Shown: positions 56,307 to 64,000 of the stretch, in pieces
Layout: every line of letters begins with the position of its first letter
Position numbering within the stretch: position 1 is the first letter of the stretch
NCBI GenBank assembly: GCA_041736675.1
Contig: JBGSTD010000039.1
Location: 28,651 to 92,650 of the forward strand
Source: Salaquimonas sp041736675
GTDB taxonomy: Bacteria > Pseudomonadota > Alphaproteobacteria > Rhizobiales > Rhizobiaceae
Direction of reading: 5' to 3'
Length of the DNA stretch: 64,000 bases
Position numbers and translations under genes: made by a program
The notes under the pieces: model-generated
What the model was told of the DNA's origin: nothing
What the model saw: only the letters and a program-made list of their open reading frames with translations
The model's database searches: none

Positions 56307-58460
56307 TTATGCTGCATTGTTCAAGCTATTCCTGCCCAAATTTGCCGAACGCACCAAGAGTGTTTCCGAATATCCGCTGGCCTTCAACTGGCGTTCAAGG
56401 GCCTTGCTTTCAGCAAAATTATGCTGATTGACCGGAATGACGATTACTGTTTCTGCATTGGCAATCTTTGAAATCGAATTCACATTGGCATTGCCGCAAT
56501 CGAAAATCGTAAAGTCATAAGTACTTGCAAGTGCATCGACCACCATCGACAAGCGGCTCAAATCAGCCGATGGATTCTCGGTATTTCCAGGTGCGAGCAC
56601 ATGGGCGGAACTGCCTGTATCTTCATATATTACCTGACGCAGGGTTGCTGTTCCGGAAAGAACGTCAAACAGGCCTGACGTTTCGACATTACCCAGAACA
56701 CTTCTGATCGAGCTGCTGTCCACAGTCAGATCGGTCAGCACCACACTGCGACCCTGATTGGCAAGATAGCGCATGATCTCAATTGCAGTCGAGGAACCAG
56801 CAAATTCGTCGGCAGTGACAACCGCCACGTTACACTGCTGCATTGCGTCGATCGCCTGCATGGCAAAGCTTGAGGCAAAAACATCGCGGTCATTGGCAAT
56901 TGCAGGCGTTGGAGCAAAGACCGGTGCCTCATCTTTCAACAGGTCATCCATCGAAGGGGCAACCGAAGGAGCGCCGACAATTTCCACCCGTTCTGGAATT
57001 TGGTCTCTACCTACCGGCATGATCGGGCGAAACGCACGGCCGCTGAGCAATTCGGCTGCCAAAACCCCGACCATGGAAAGTATTGCGGCCGCCAATGTTC
57101 CGGCAATGGTGAAAGGAATAACTTTTGGGAAATAAGACTCCGATGGCAAAACAGCGTGTTCGATAATTCTTGCTTCACTTGGAATATAGCCGCTGTTTTG
57201 GCGGCTTTGTGCCTCGTTGAAACGGCCAAGATAAGATTCGAGCCGCTCGCGCTGTGCATTTGCCTCACGCTCCAAAGCGCGCAATTGCACTTCCGCATCG
57301 CCTACCCGTGATGATTCGGCCTTCAGGCGATTGACATCCTGAAGCAGTGCAGTTTCCTTCTTCTTGGCCAAATCGACATTGTTTTCAAGACTGCGCAGAA
57401 TGTTGTTTGCCGCCGAACGCAATTGTTTCTCGATCTCAGGCAATTGCGCGGTAAGGGCCTTTACGCGTGGATGGCTGGGCAGCAATGTCGAGGAAAGCTG
57501 CGACAGTTCGGAAAGTGTCGACACCTGGCGCTCACGCAAACGCTGAACCAGCGGGGAAGCGATCACTTCAGGGATCACATCTACCGAGCCGCCATTGTTG
57601 AGTGCTGTGCGGATTGAGGCAATCTTTGCTTCGGCAGCAGAGGTTTCTGCTTTGACCCGCGACAATTCGGAAGAAACTTCCGACAGCTGCTGAGTGGCGA
57701 GCAAGGCATTGTTGTTGCCGAGCAGAATGTCCGAATTGGAGCGGAACTCAGCGACTTTCATTTCCGAATCTTTTACCTGTTTGCGCAGTTCCTCGATTTC
57801 CGGCTCCAGATATCCGGTAGCACTCTTTTCGGATTCGAGTGTCGTATCACGGGTGAAATCAAGATAAATCTCTGCCAGCATATTTGGCACCAACTGGGCC
57901 AACTGGCGATCCTTTGACCAGAACTCAATGATGACCACGCGTGATTTTTCTGCCGCATAGACCGTCAACTGTTCCTTGAACTGTTTCAGGACACCAGGAT
58001 CAACGACGATACTGGTTCTGGCAACGTCTACGCCAGCGACCTCTCCACTTTGTTCTTCATTTGACTGGAATACGCTTTTTGCAATTTCCAGAAGACCGGA
58101 ACCTGAGGAATGTTCCTGAAATTCCCTGTGGCTTTCAAGATTTAGTTTCTTGATCACGCGACTGGCAAGATCATCCGAATTCAGGATCAGTACCTGGCTA
58201 CCAATTGCCTGCTCATCGAACTCACCGCCGGATTGTTGTGCGTCCGCATTAGGAATGCGGGTGAATAGGGATTCACGCTTTTTAATAAGGATTTGCGCGT
58301 CAGATTTATATCGGGGTGATATTGCAGATGTTGCAGCAAATATGAGTGCACCGGAAATCAATGACAGCAAGACAATCAAAATCTTCTTGCGCCAGATGGC
58401 TGAAACCAGACCTTTAAGATCCAAATCCACATCGCTGGTTAAATTTTTCGCACCTGACAT
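56307..58460 (-). CDS. exopolysaccharide chain-length/transport protein (Wzz/GumC-type) with degenerate tyrosine-kinase domain
   Basis: 717 aa. Wzz domain with first membrane helix near residues 28-48 and second near 470-490, a long coiled coil between them (ending QRERLESYLGRFNEAQSRQNSGYIPSEARII), and a C-terminal ParA/BY-kinase-like part. In that part the Walker A GKST is replaced by AEFAGSST-like residues (VVTADEFAGSSTAIEIM) while DFTIFDCGNAN keeps a Walker B-like Asp, and no Tyr cluster ends the protein. Probably a non-catalytic co-polymerase in polymer length control. Confidence 0.87.
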   Translation of the reverse strand: MSGAKNLTSDVDLDLKGLVSAIWRKKILIVLLSLISGALIFAATSAISPRYKSDAQILIKKRESLFTRIPNADAQQSGGEFDEQAIGSQVLILNSDDLASRVIKKLNLESHREFQEHSSGSGLLEIAKSVFQSNEEQSGEVAGVDVARTSIVVDPGVLKQFKEQLTVYAAEKSRVVIIEFWSKDRQLAQLVPNMLAEIYLDFTRDTTLESEKSATGYLEPEIEELRKQVKDSEMKVAEFRSNSDILLGNNNALLATQQLSEVSSELSRVKAETSAAEAKIASIRTALNNGGSVDVIPEVIASPLVQRLRERQVSTLSELSQLSSTLLPSHPRVKALTAQLPEIEKQLRSAANNILRSLENNVDLAKKKETALLQDVNRLKAESSRVGDAEVQLRALEREANAQRERLESYLGRFNEAQSRQNSGYIPSEARIIEHAVLPSESYFPKVIPFTIAGTLAAAILSMVGVLAAELLSGRAFRPIMPVGRDQIPERVEIVGAPSVAPSMDDLLKDEAPVFAPTPAIANDRDVFASSFAMQAIDAMQQCNVAVVTADEFAGSSTAIEIMRYLANQGRSVVLTDLTVDSSSIRSVLGNVETSGLFDVLSGTATLRQVIYEDTGSSAHVLAPGNTENPSADLSRLSMVVDALASTYDFTIFDCGNANVNSISKIANAETVIVIPVNQHNFAESKALERQLKASGYSETLLVRSANLGRNSLNNAA

Positions 58461-58747
58461 TATCTACTCCTGACGCACGTAATGACCGGAATATGAAGGA
58501 ACATGGTAACCATTGTATTAAGGCCGGAGGAGTCGTGGTGAGATTTCTGCACAAAAAGCCAGTTCTCATTGGACTGATTTTGATGACCCGGCAATTCACA
58601 AGAGACAAGGAAATCAGGTTTCCATCGTTTGAACGAGCGACAAAATATCGCCTGCGCTTTTGATCCTTTACCGCCCATTAACCATAACAGTGTCTTAATG
58701 CGGCAATGACAGTGATACCTGTACCCATTGTAATTTCGGAATGCCCA
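58461..58747. other. divergent promoter region of the exopolysaccharide locus
   Basis: 287 nt between the wzz-like and wza-like genes. Includes ATGGT-A-ACCAT at 58503-58513 and TTAACCAT-type sequence near 58680 of the kind bound by CtrA in related bacteria. No gene. Confidence 0.45.
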
Positions 58748-59326
58748 ATGCTTCATCTAATAAAAAAGATCCGCGTTTCAGCCGCAGCCCTCGCCATTGG
58801 CGGAATGCTGGTGAGCGGATGTGCAACTTATCAGCCGGTCAATCCGGCATTTCATGAAGTCTTGAACAAGCCCTATCTTCTGGATGCCGGAGATAGCGTC
58901 AGGATTACCGTATTTGACCAGGGTGACCTGACGAATACCTATTCCGTTGACAAGGGCGGGTATATCGCATTCCCGCTGATTGGCAGCATTGCAGCACGGG
59001 GGAAAACCGCAAAACAGGTGGAAGCCGAGATTGCAGCAAAATTGCGCAGCGGATTTATTCGCAATCCGGACGTGTCGGTTCAAATGGATCGCTACAGGCC
59101 ATTCTTCATCATGGGGGAAGTTGGTACCGCCGGCCAGTATGTTTACGTGCCGGGCATGACGGTTCAAAATTCAATTGCAATTGCCGGAGGTTTTTCACCA
59201 CGAGCATTTCAGGGAAATGTTGACATCACACGCCAGATCAATGGCGAGGTCATGAGTGGCCGGGTGCCTTTGAGCGACCCTATCCTGCCCGGTGATACGA
59301 TCTATATTCGTGAGCGGCTTTTCTGA
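58748..59326 (+). CDS. outer-membrane polysaccharide export lipoprotein (Wza-like)
   Basis: 192 aa. A lipoprotein signal peptide ends LVSGC with Cys25. The Poly_export domain follows (DAGDSVRITVFDQGDLTNTYSVDKGGYIAFPLIGSIAARGKT) and then a SLBB repeat (MGEVGTAGQYVYVPGMTVQNSIAIAGGF). Short compared with E. coli Wza, as in the rhizobial ExoF-like members. Starts the plus-strand run of the EPS locus. Confidence 0.88.
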   Translation: MLHLIKKIRVSAAALAIGGMLVSGCATYQPVNPAFHEVLNKPYLLDAGDSVRITVFDQGDLTNTYSVDKGGYIAFPLIGSIAARGKTAKQVEAEIAAKLRSGFIRNPDVSVQMDRYRPFFIMGEVGTAGQYVYVPGMTVQNSIAIAGGFSPRAFQGNVDITRQINGEVMSGRVPLSDPILPGDTIYIRERLF

Positions 59327-59337
59327 GGCCGGTCACA

Positions 59338-60480
59338 ATGAAACCCGAACCGCTCAGGATCATTCATTGCTTCCGTTCGCCTGTTGGCGGAATTTTCCGC
59401 CACGTACGTGACCTGGTAAATGCCCAACATGAACAAGGCCATCAAGTCGGGATATTCTGCGATTCAATCACAGGTGGCGCACATGAAGAGCGGCTGTTTG
59501 ACGAGATAAAGCCGAAACTTGCGCTTGGCCTCACGCGTATTCCGATGCGCCGTTCCATATCACCGGCTGATCTTGCCGCGTTTTACAAAACCTATAAACA
59601 TTTCAATGAATTGCAGCCGGATATTCTCCATTCGCACGGCGCCAAAGGTGGCGCTTATGCGAGAATTATCGGCTCACTGCTACGGGTATCAGGTTCCAGC
59701 GTTGCCCGTTTGTATTGCCCTCACGGGGGTTCAATCCACTATGATGCCAATAGCATGAAAGGGCGTTTGTTTTTTGCTCTGGAACGCACGATGGAGCGGC
59801 TGACGGACCGGCTGATTTTTGTCAGTGTCTATGAGCGGGATGGATATATCGCGAAGGTAGGCAACCCAAGGTGCCCGACTTCACTGATTTACAATGGCTT
59901 GTCGCCCGAAGAGTTTCTGGATGTGCCGGCGGCGAAAGACGCGGCGGATTTTCTCTATATCGGCATGATGCGTGATCTTAAGGGGCCTGACCTTTTTTTG
60001 GAGGCAATCGCCAAACTGGCAAAAGGCAAACCGCAGATCAATGCGCATTTTATCGGGGATGGGCCGGACAAGATAGAATATATCACGCGGATTGATCGCC
60101 TCGGTTTGAAACAAAACATTACCGTTCATGAAGCAATGCCAGCACGCAAGGCATTTGCCATGGCAAAATGTGTTGTTGTGCCTAGCAGGGCAGAATCAAT
60201 GCCTTATATCGTTCTTGAGGCAATAGCAGCTGGAAAACCGGTCATCTGCACCAATGTTGGCGGCATTCCGGAGATTTTCGAGTCTGCGCCGGAACGCCTT
60301 GTTGCGCCAAGTGACAGCGATGCTCTTGCCGATGCCATGGCTGCAATGCTTGCCAACCCTGATGCGCAAAAAGAAGCGCAGGAACTTAAAGAAGCCCTCA
60401 AGAACCGCTTCTCGGTTGAGAAAATGGCGGCAGATGTGATGTTTGCCTACCGCGAAAGCCTTGTTCGACCCCGGCCTTGA
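59338..60480 (+). CDS. glycosyltransferase family 4 protein (GT-B)
   Basis: 380 aa, starting 12 nt after the export gene. Domain 1: FRSPVGGIFRHVRDLVNAQHEQGH. Domain 2: the GT4 signature PSRAESMPYIVLEAIAAGKPVICTNVGG with Glu-x7-Glu. Adds a sugar to the lipid-linked EPS unit on the cytoplasmic face. The donor and acceptor cannot be read. Confidence 0.92.
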   Translation: MKPEPLRIIHCFRSPVGGIFRHVRDLVNAQHEQGHQVGIFCDSITGGAHEERLFDEIKPKLALGLTRIPMRRSISPADLAAFYKTYKHFNELQPDILHSHGAKGGAYARIIGSLLRVSGSSVARLYCPHGGSIHYDANSMKGRLFFALERTMERLTDRLIFVSVYERDGYIAKVGNPRCPTSLIYNGLSPEEFLDVPAAKDAADFLYIGMMRDLKGPDLFLEAIAKLAKGKPQINAHFIGDGPDKIEYITRIDRLGLKQNITVHEAMPARKAFAMAKCVVVPSRAESMPYIVLEAIAAGKPVICTNVGGIPEIFESAPERLVAPSDSDALADAMAAMLANPDAQKEAQELKEALKNRFSVEKMAADVMFAYRESLVRPRP

Positions 60481-60733
60481 TCCCTTTGGCCGCCGCTGGT
60501 GAAGGTAATTGCCGAACCTGCTTTTGAGGGCGTCTGTCCTTGCGCTTCAAAAATTGGCAACAAATGACTAAAATTGTAATCAGCCGGTTATTATCTTGTT
60601 AGCCATAGCCCCATCAAAACCGGAATTTTGTCCCGTTTTTGGTCAAATAACCAATATTTGTTAGTCATTTAGCGCTAGTTTCTTACCATGGGTAAAAAAA
60701 CAACCTGTAAATTTGCAGGCCATGGGGAATTGC

Positions 60734-62281
60734 ATGTCGACCAAAGAAAATGAAGTAAAAAAGATTTTCTCAGCCAAGGCGGTGCGGGCAGTCAACAGTG
60801 ACACCCAGATTGACCCGGCGCGAAAGGTGGAAATCAACGAGCTTGCCAAACAGGTTGCCGAGCAATTTTCATCAGATGTCGTCTCCCCTTCCCTGATCAT
60901 GGGTTTTTCCAGGCTTGTCGAATTCCTCGGGCTTGCATGCCTTTCAATGATAATCTTCTTCTACTACGTCGCCCCGCTCGACCCAAACAGCAGCTTTTAT
61001 CTGTCTGCCTCACTTTTGGGGGCCTTTTTGACTGTTGCTGCAATCCACGCAATCGACGGATATCAGATGAGCACTTTCCGCAGTCTGCTCTCGCAGATTT
61101 CGAAATCGCTGACCGGATTTTGTTTTGCAATGATCGTGTTGCTGGTACTCAGCTTCTTTTCGAAAACCACCCATGAAGTCTCGCGGGTCTGGTTTGGCTC
61201 ATGGTTTGTATCAGGCATGGTATTTCTTGTTTGCTTCAGAACTGCCATTGCAGCTTATGTTCAGCGCCTTATGGGAGACGGACGTCTCGAGCGCCGCGCC
61301 GTTATCGTCGGCGGCGGCGAGCCTGCCGCAGAGTTGATACGCTCGCTTGAATCTCAGCAAAACAATGATGTGCGCGTCTGCGGAATATTTGATGACCGAA
61401 CCGACGATCGCTCGCCTCCGGTCGTTGTCGGCTATCCAAAACTGGGTACCATATCGGAACTTGTCGAATTTGGCCGCCGCGCCCGGATAGACATGCTGAT
61501 TGTGACATTGCCGATATCAGCGGAAAATCGCGTTTTGCAGCTGTTGAAGCGCTTGTGGGTGTTGCCGGTCGATATTCGCCTGTCTGCTCACACCTACAAA
61601 CTGAGGTTCCGCCCAAGGTCATACACTTACGAGGGATCTGTGCCGTTTCTTGATGTCTTCGAGAAGCCGATTGCAGATTGGGACGCAGTTTCCAAACGTG
61701 CATTTGACATATTCTTTTCGGTTTTGGGCCTGGTCCTGCTGAGCCCAATCATGCTGGCAACCGCCATTGCAATTCGAATGGAAAGCAAGGGACCGATCAT
61801 ATTCCGCCAAAAACGCTACGGCTTTAACAATGAAGTCATCTCGGTCCTTAAATTCCGCTCCATGTATCACGAAATGAGCGATGCGGATGCCAAGAAAGTT
61901 GTTACCAAAGGCGACCCAAGGGTTACCCGCGTCGGGCGCTTTATCCGCAAATCCTCCATTGATGAACTGCCGCAGCTTGTGAATGTGCTGCGCGGTGAAC
62001 TTTCGCTGGTTGGCCCGCGTCCGCATGCGGTCAATGCGCATACTGCCAACAGGCTTTGGGACGAAGTGGTTGATGGCTATTTTGCGCGTCACAAGGTGAA
62101 ACCGGGTGTCACCGGATGGGCACAGATCAACGGATGGCGCGGTGAAGTTGATGACGACGAGAAGATCCGCGAGCGCGTCAACTGCGATCTTTATTACATC
62201 GAAAACTGGTCACTTCTGTTCGATCTGAAAATTGTTCTCTTGACCCCATACAAATTGCTGAACACGGAAAACGCATATTGA
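60734..62281 (+). CDS. undecaprenyl-phosphate sugar phosphotransferase (WcaJ/PssY-like)
   Basis: 515 aa from the ATG with GGGGAA upstream (60734). Four membrane helices, a CoA-binding-like middle domain (RRAVIVGGGEPAAELIRSL) and the C-terminal bacterial sugar transferase domain (KRAFDIFFSVLGLVLLSPIM; IIFRQKRYGFNNEVISVLKFRSM; DELPQLVNVLRGELSLVGPRPH; KPGVTGWAQINGWRGE). It attaches the first sugar phosphate to the lipid carrier, starting repeat-unit assembly. Preceded by a 253-nt gap, so it may have its own promoter. Confidence 0.93.
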   Translation: MSTKENEVKKIFSAKAVRAVNSDTQIDPARKVEINELAKQVAEQFSSDVVSPSLIMGFSRLVEFLGLACLSMIIFFYYVAPLDPNSSFYLSASLLGAFLTVAAIHAIDGYQMSTFRSLLSQISKSLTGFCFAMIVLLVLSFFSKTTHEVSRVWFGSWFVSGMVFLVCFRTAIAAYVQRLMGDGRLERRAVIVGGGEPAAELIRSLESQQNNDVRVCGIFDDRTDDRSPPVVVGYPKLGTISELVEFGRRARIDMLIVTLPISAENRVLQLLKRLWVLPVDIRLSAHTYKLRFRPRSYTYEGSVPFLDVFEKPIADWDAVSKRAFDIFFSVLGLVLLSPIMLATAIAIRMESKGPIIFRQKRYGFNNEVISVLKFRSMYHEMSDADAKKVVTKGDPRVTRVGRFIRKSSIDELPQLVNVLRGELSLVGPRPHAVNAHTANRLWDEVVDGYFARHKVKPGVTGWAQINGWRGEVDDDEKIRERVNCDLYYIENWSLLFDLKIVLLTPYKLLNTENAY

Positions 62282-63633
62282 ACGCTTTACAGTCCATTGC
62301 ATGGCCTCGCCTCAGGCAGCCAGCGGCTGCTCCCCGCACTGTTGCTACCGACAGTCAGGTCATGGGCGTTATTGCCAATGCCCTGATTGGATTTGCCGTT
62401 TTTCTGGGGGGATTTGTAACCTTCGAACCAGCTCCCTATGAAGTATTTCTGGCGGCGTTGCTGGCGATCTGGTTTGTCTGCGGAATGAAGGTGCCACCCA
62501 AAGTGGCACCCCTGCTTTTCCTGTTCACTCTGTTCAACTTTGGCGGCCTGATTTCTTCCTTCATGATCGAAGATTATATGCGCGGCATCATTTATATCAT
62601 GGTGTCCTATTTCCTTGCGCTGACTTCAGTATTTTTTGCCATCCTGATCCATGAAGACATGACGCGGCTGCGCATCATATTTCGGGCCTATGTCGTATCT
62701 GCTGTTGCTTCCTCAATGCTGGGGATTATCGGGTATTTTGGCGTTCCGGGTTTCCAGATATTCACCCGCTACTCAAGGGCTATGGGTGCCTTTCAGGACC
62801 CCAATGTCTTTGCCCCGTTCCTAGTGCCCCCTATTCTCTATCTGATTTACGGGATCGTGAACCGCGCTCCCAGTCTGGTTCCTGTTCGTGCCGGAATGCT
62901 GGTCATTTTGTTGCTTGGTCTGTTTCTGGCCTTTTCAAGGGCTGCCTGGGGACTTGCGGTCATATCTGCGGCCTTCTTTTACCTGCTTTTGGTGATCAAC
63001 GAGCAAAGAGCCAAAATCCGGTTGAAATATATCGTTCTGGCGGTTGTCGGTGTTGTTGCGATTATGCTGCTTTTGGTCATTGCCCTACAATTCAGCGCGG
63101 TTTCCGATTTGTTTCTAGTTCGCGCAAAAGCGGTGCAGGATTACGACGGCAGCCGTGTTGGCCGGTTTGCACGGCACCTGATGGGATATGAACTTGCGCT
63201 AACCAAGCCATTTGGAATTGGGCCGCTTGAATTTGGCTATATATTTACCGAGGATACCCACAACAACTTTGTCAAGGCACTCATGGATTATGGCTGGCTC
63301 GGTTTTGTCTGTTGGCTGACGATCAATTTCTGGACCATGATTGGTGGCTTCAAACTGATGTTCCGGCAAAGACCATGGCAACCTTATTTGCAGATCGCAT
63401 ATGTTGTTTTTGTTGGCCATTTCATTATCGGCAATGTGATTGATACCGATCACTGGCGGCATTTCTATCTGCTGATCGGCATAATCTGGGGCTGCATGGC
63501 ATTGGAAGCGAAGTGGCAGCGCGAAGGCAAATCCGACGCGTCGCAAGCGTCAATCCTTCCCTTGGAACAGATCCGTCCTGCTGCCTTGCCCAAGACGAAA
63601 TCCGGCAATTCATCGCTGCTTGAACGCTTCTAG
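62278..63633 (+). CDS. O-antigen ligase / Wzy-like polysaccharide polymerase
   Basis: 451 aa from a TTG overlapping the stop of the transferase gene (TTGA). About ten to eleven membrane helices; YSRAMGAFQDPNVFAPFLVPP, FSRAAWGLAVISAAFFYLL and THNNFVKALMDYGWLGFV are the Wzy_C-type signatures seen in rhizobial EPS polymerases (ExoQ-like). Polymerises repeat units in the periplasm. End of the locus in the window; the flippase is not seen. Confidence 0.85.
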   Translation: MNALQSIAWPRLRQPAAAPRTVATDSQVMGVIANALIGFAVFLGGFVTFEPAPYEVFLAALLAIWFVCGMKVPPKVAPLLFLFTLFNFGGLISSFMIEDYMRGIIYIMVSYFLALTSVFFAILIHEDMTRLRIIFRAYVVSAVASSMLGIIGYFGVPGFQIFTRYSRAMGAFQDPNVFAPFLVPPILYLIYGIVNRAPSLVPVRAGMLVILLLGLFLAFSRAAWGLAVISAAFFYLLLVINEQRAKIRLKYIVLAVVGVVAIMLLLVIALQFSAVSDLFLVRAKAVQDYDGSRVGRFARHLMGYELALTKPFGIGPLEFGYIFTEDTHNNFVKALMDYGWLGFVCWLTINFWTMIGGFKLMFRQRPWQPYLQIAYVVFVGHFIIGNVIDTDHWRHFYLLIGIIWGCMALEAKWQREGKSDASQASILPLEQIRPAALPKTKSGNSSLLERF

Positions 63634-63726
63634 ATTTGTCTGGTTGATCATTAAGGTTTAGAGTCAGGTGTCTGTCTGCGGGTCAGTCCAACCGGCGGTC
63701 ATGTTGAAATATCGCAACGATTCCGG

Positions 63727-63755
63727 TTGAATTAACAAGCGCGCTTGCCTATAGA
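63727..63755 (+). promoter_or_regulatory. sigma-70-type promoter of tRNA-Pro
   Basis: TTGAAT, 17-nt spacer, TATAGA, about 20 nt before the mature tRNA start. Confidence 0.65.
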
Positions 63756-63774
63756 GTTCTCACTGAAAACAAGT

Positions 63775-63851
63775 CGGGGCGTAGCGCAGCCCGGTAGCGC
63801 ACTGGTCTGGGGGACCAGGGGTCGCAGGTTCAAATCCTGCCGTTCCGACCA
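63775..63851 (+). tRNA. tRNA-Pro (anticodon GGG)
   Basis: A 77-nt cloverleaf: acceptor stem CGGGGCG pairs with CGTTCCG (two G-U pairs), D arm AGCGCAGCCCGGTAGCGC, anticodon stem CTGGT/ACCAG with loop CTGGGGG (anticodon GGG), T arm GCAGGTTCAAATCCTGC, and an encoded CCA end. Reads CCC and probably CCU. Confidence 0.96.
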
Positions 63852-64000
63852 GTTTTCGAAGGTCCGTTCCGGACACATAGGTTACAGTTCATACTTGAGA
63901 CATGGGTAACACTTTTGGCCCGAAGGGGCTAGTGAGTGGCTCCAGTCTACAGGTTTCATCATCAAAATATCCCAGATCATAGTTCATGAAGGTTACGAGC
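63852..64000 (-). mobile_element. end of an insertion sequence beside tRNA-Pro
   Basis: From just after the tRNA to the window edge the DNA reads like the terminal part of an IS481-like element; a short inverted motif (GGTCCGTTCCGGAC) marks the likely boundary. Encodes the transposase C-terminus listed next. Confidence 0.6.
63889..64000 (-). CDS. transposase, C-terminal fragment (IS481-like), runs off the window
   Basis: On the minus strand the frame reads LVTFMNYDLGYFDDETCRLE then PLTSPFGPKVLPMSQV and stops. This 'DLGYFDxExxxLxPxxNPFGPKVLPMS' ending is familiar from IS481-type integrase-core transposases of Rhizobiales. Only ~36 residues are visible, so it could be intact or truncated. Confidence 0.6.
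   Translation of the reverse strand, partial: LVTFMNYDLGYFDDETCRLEPLTSPFGPKVLPMSQV

Overview
The window is ordinary chromosomal DNA of an alphaproteobacterium, most likely a marine member of the Hyphomicrobiales. This rests on the gene set and order (rplM-rpsI, agmatinase, argC, heme A synthase; iscU-like/yidD; thrS; DUF2336, DUF2842 and DUF922 proteins), the Rhizobiales-type dispersed palindromes, a TRAP transporter and a proteobacterial 'class GN' sortase pair. The genus is not determinable by reading. No CRISPR array, rRNA or prophage was seen.

Layout. (1) 1-7823: a sugar-acid type catabolic island with a TRAP permease, two phytanoyl-CoA-dioxygenase-like enzymes, a UxaA/GarD-type dehydratase, a 3-hydroxyisobutyrate-dehydrogenase-like enzyme and a DMT permease on the plus strand, facing an OtnK kinase/OtnC decarboxylase pair on the minus strand. 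(2) 7896-15688: metallophosphoesterase, SelO pseudokinase, a sortase with its single dedicated VIT/VWA substrate, a nested repeat cluster and small secreted or membrane proteins. (3) 15761-19150: uvrB with long N- and C-terminal extensions that contain dispersed repeats translated in frame. (4) 19257-22078: a small protein/HNH endonuclease pair, DUF2177, and two secreted EF-hand paralogs. (5) 22079-31205: an OlsF-like acyltransferase fusion, a gamma-glutamyltransferase broken by one in-frame stop, NAD kinase, DUF2336, and a nitroreductase/flavin reductase operon. (6) 31378-42074: hydrolase, lone acyltransferase, thrS, Na/Ca antiporter, a decayed MarR gene, asparaginase, yidD and an IscU-like scaffold. 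(7) 42236-53810: transporters, an antitoxin without a visible toxin, rplM-rpsI, lytic transglycosylase, aminotransferase, quinone reductase, CsbD, agmatinase, argC, ctaA. (8) 53840-63633: an exopolysaccharide locus (deacetylase, FemAB/CelD-like GNAT, Wzz/GumC-like, Wza-like, glycosyltransferase, polyprenyl-phosphate sugar transferase, Wzy/ligase-like). (9) tRNA-Pro(GGG) followed at once by the end of an insertion sequence that runs off the window.

The most unusual items are the uvrB gene that has absorbed several dispersed repeats as coding sequence, the palindromic repeat family shared between uvrB and intergenic DNA (15919, 14161, 14215, 45443), the sortase/substrate pair with an LPQTA-type sorting motif, the mixed dioxygenase/dehydratase/tetronate island, and the single-codon nonsense change in the gamma-glutamyltransferase gene. 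I did not find a clearly new multi-gene defence or biosynthetic system; the catabolic island and the HNH/small-protein pair are the best candidates for undescribed function.
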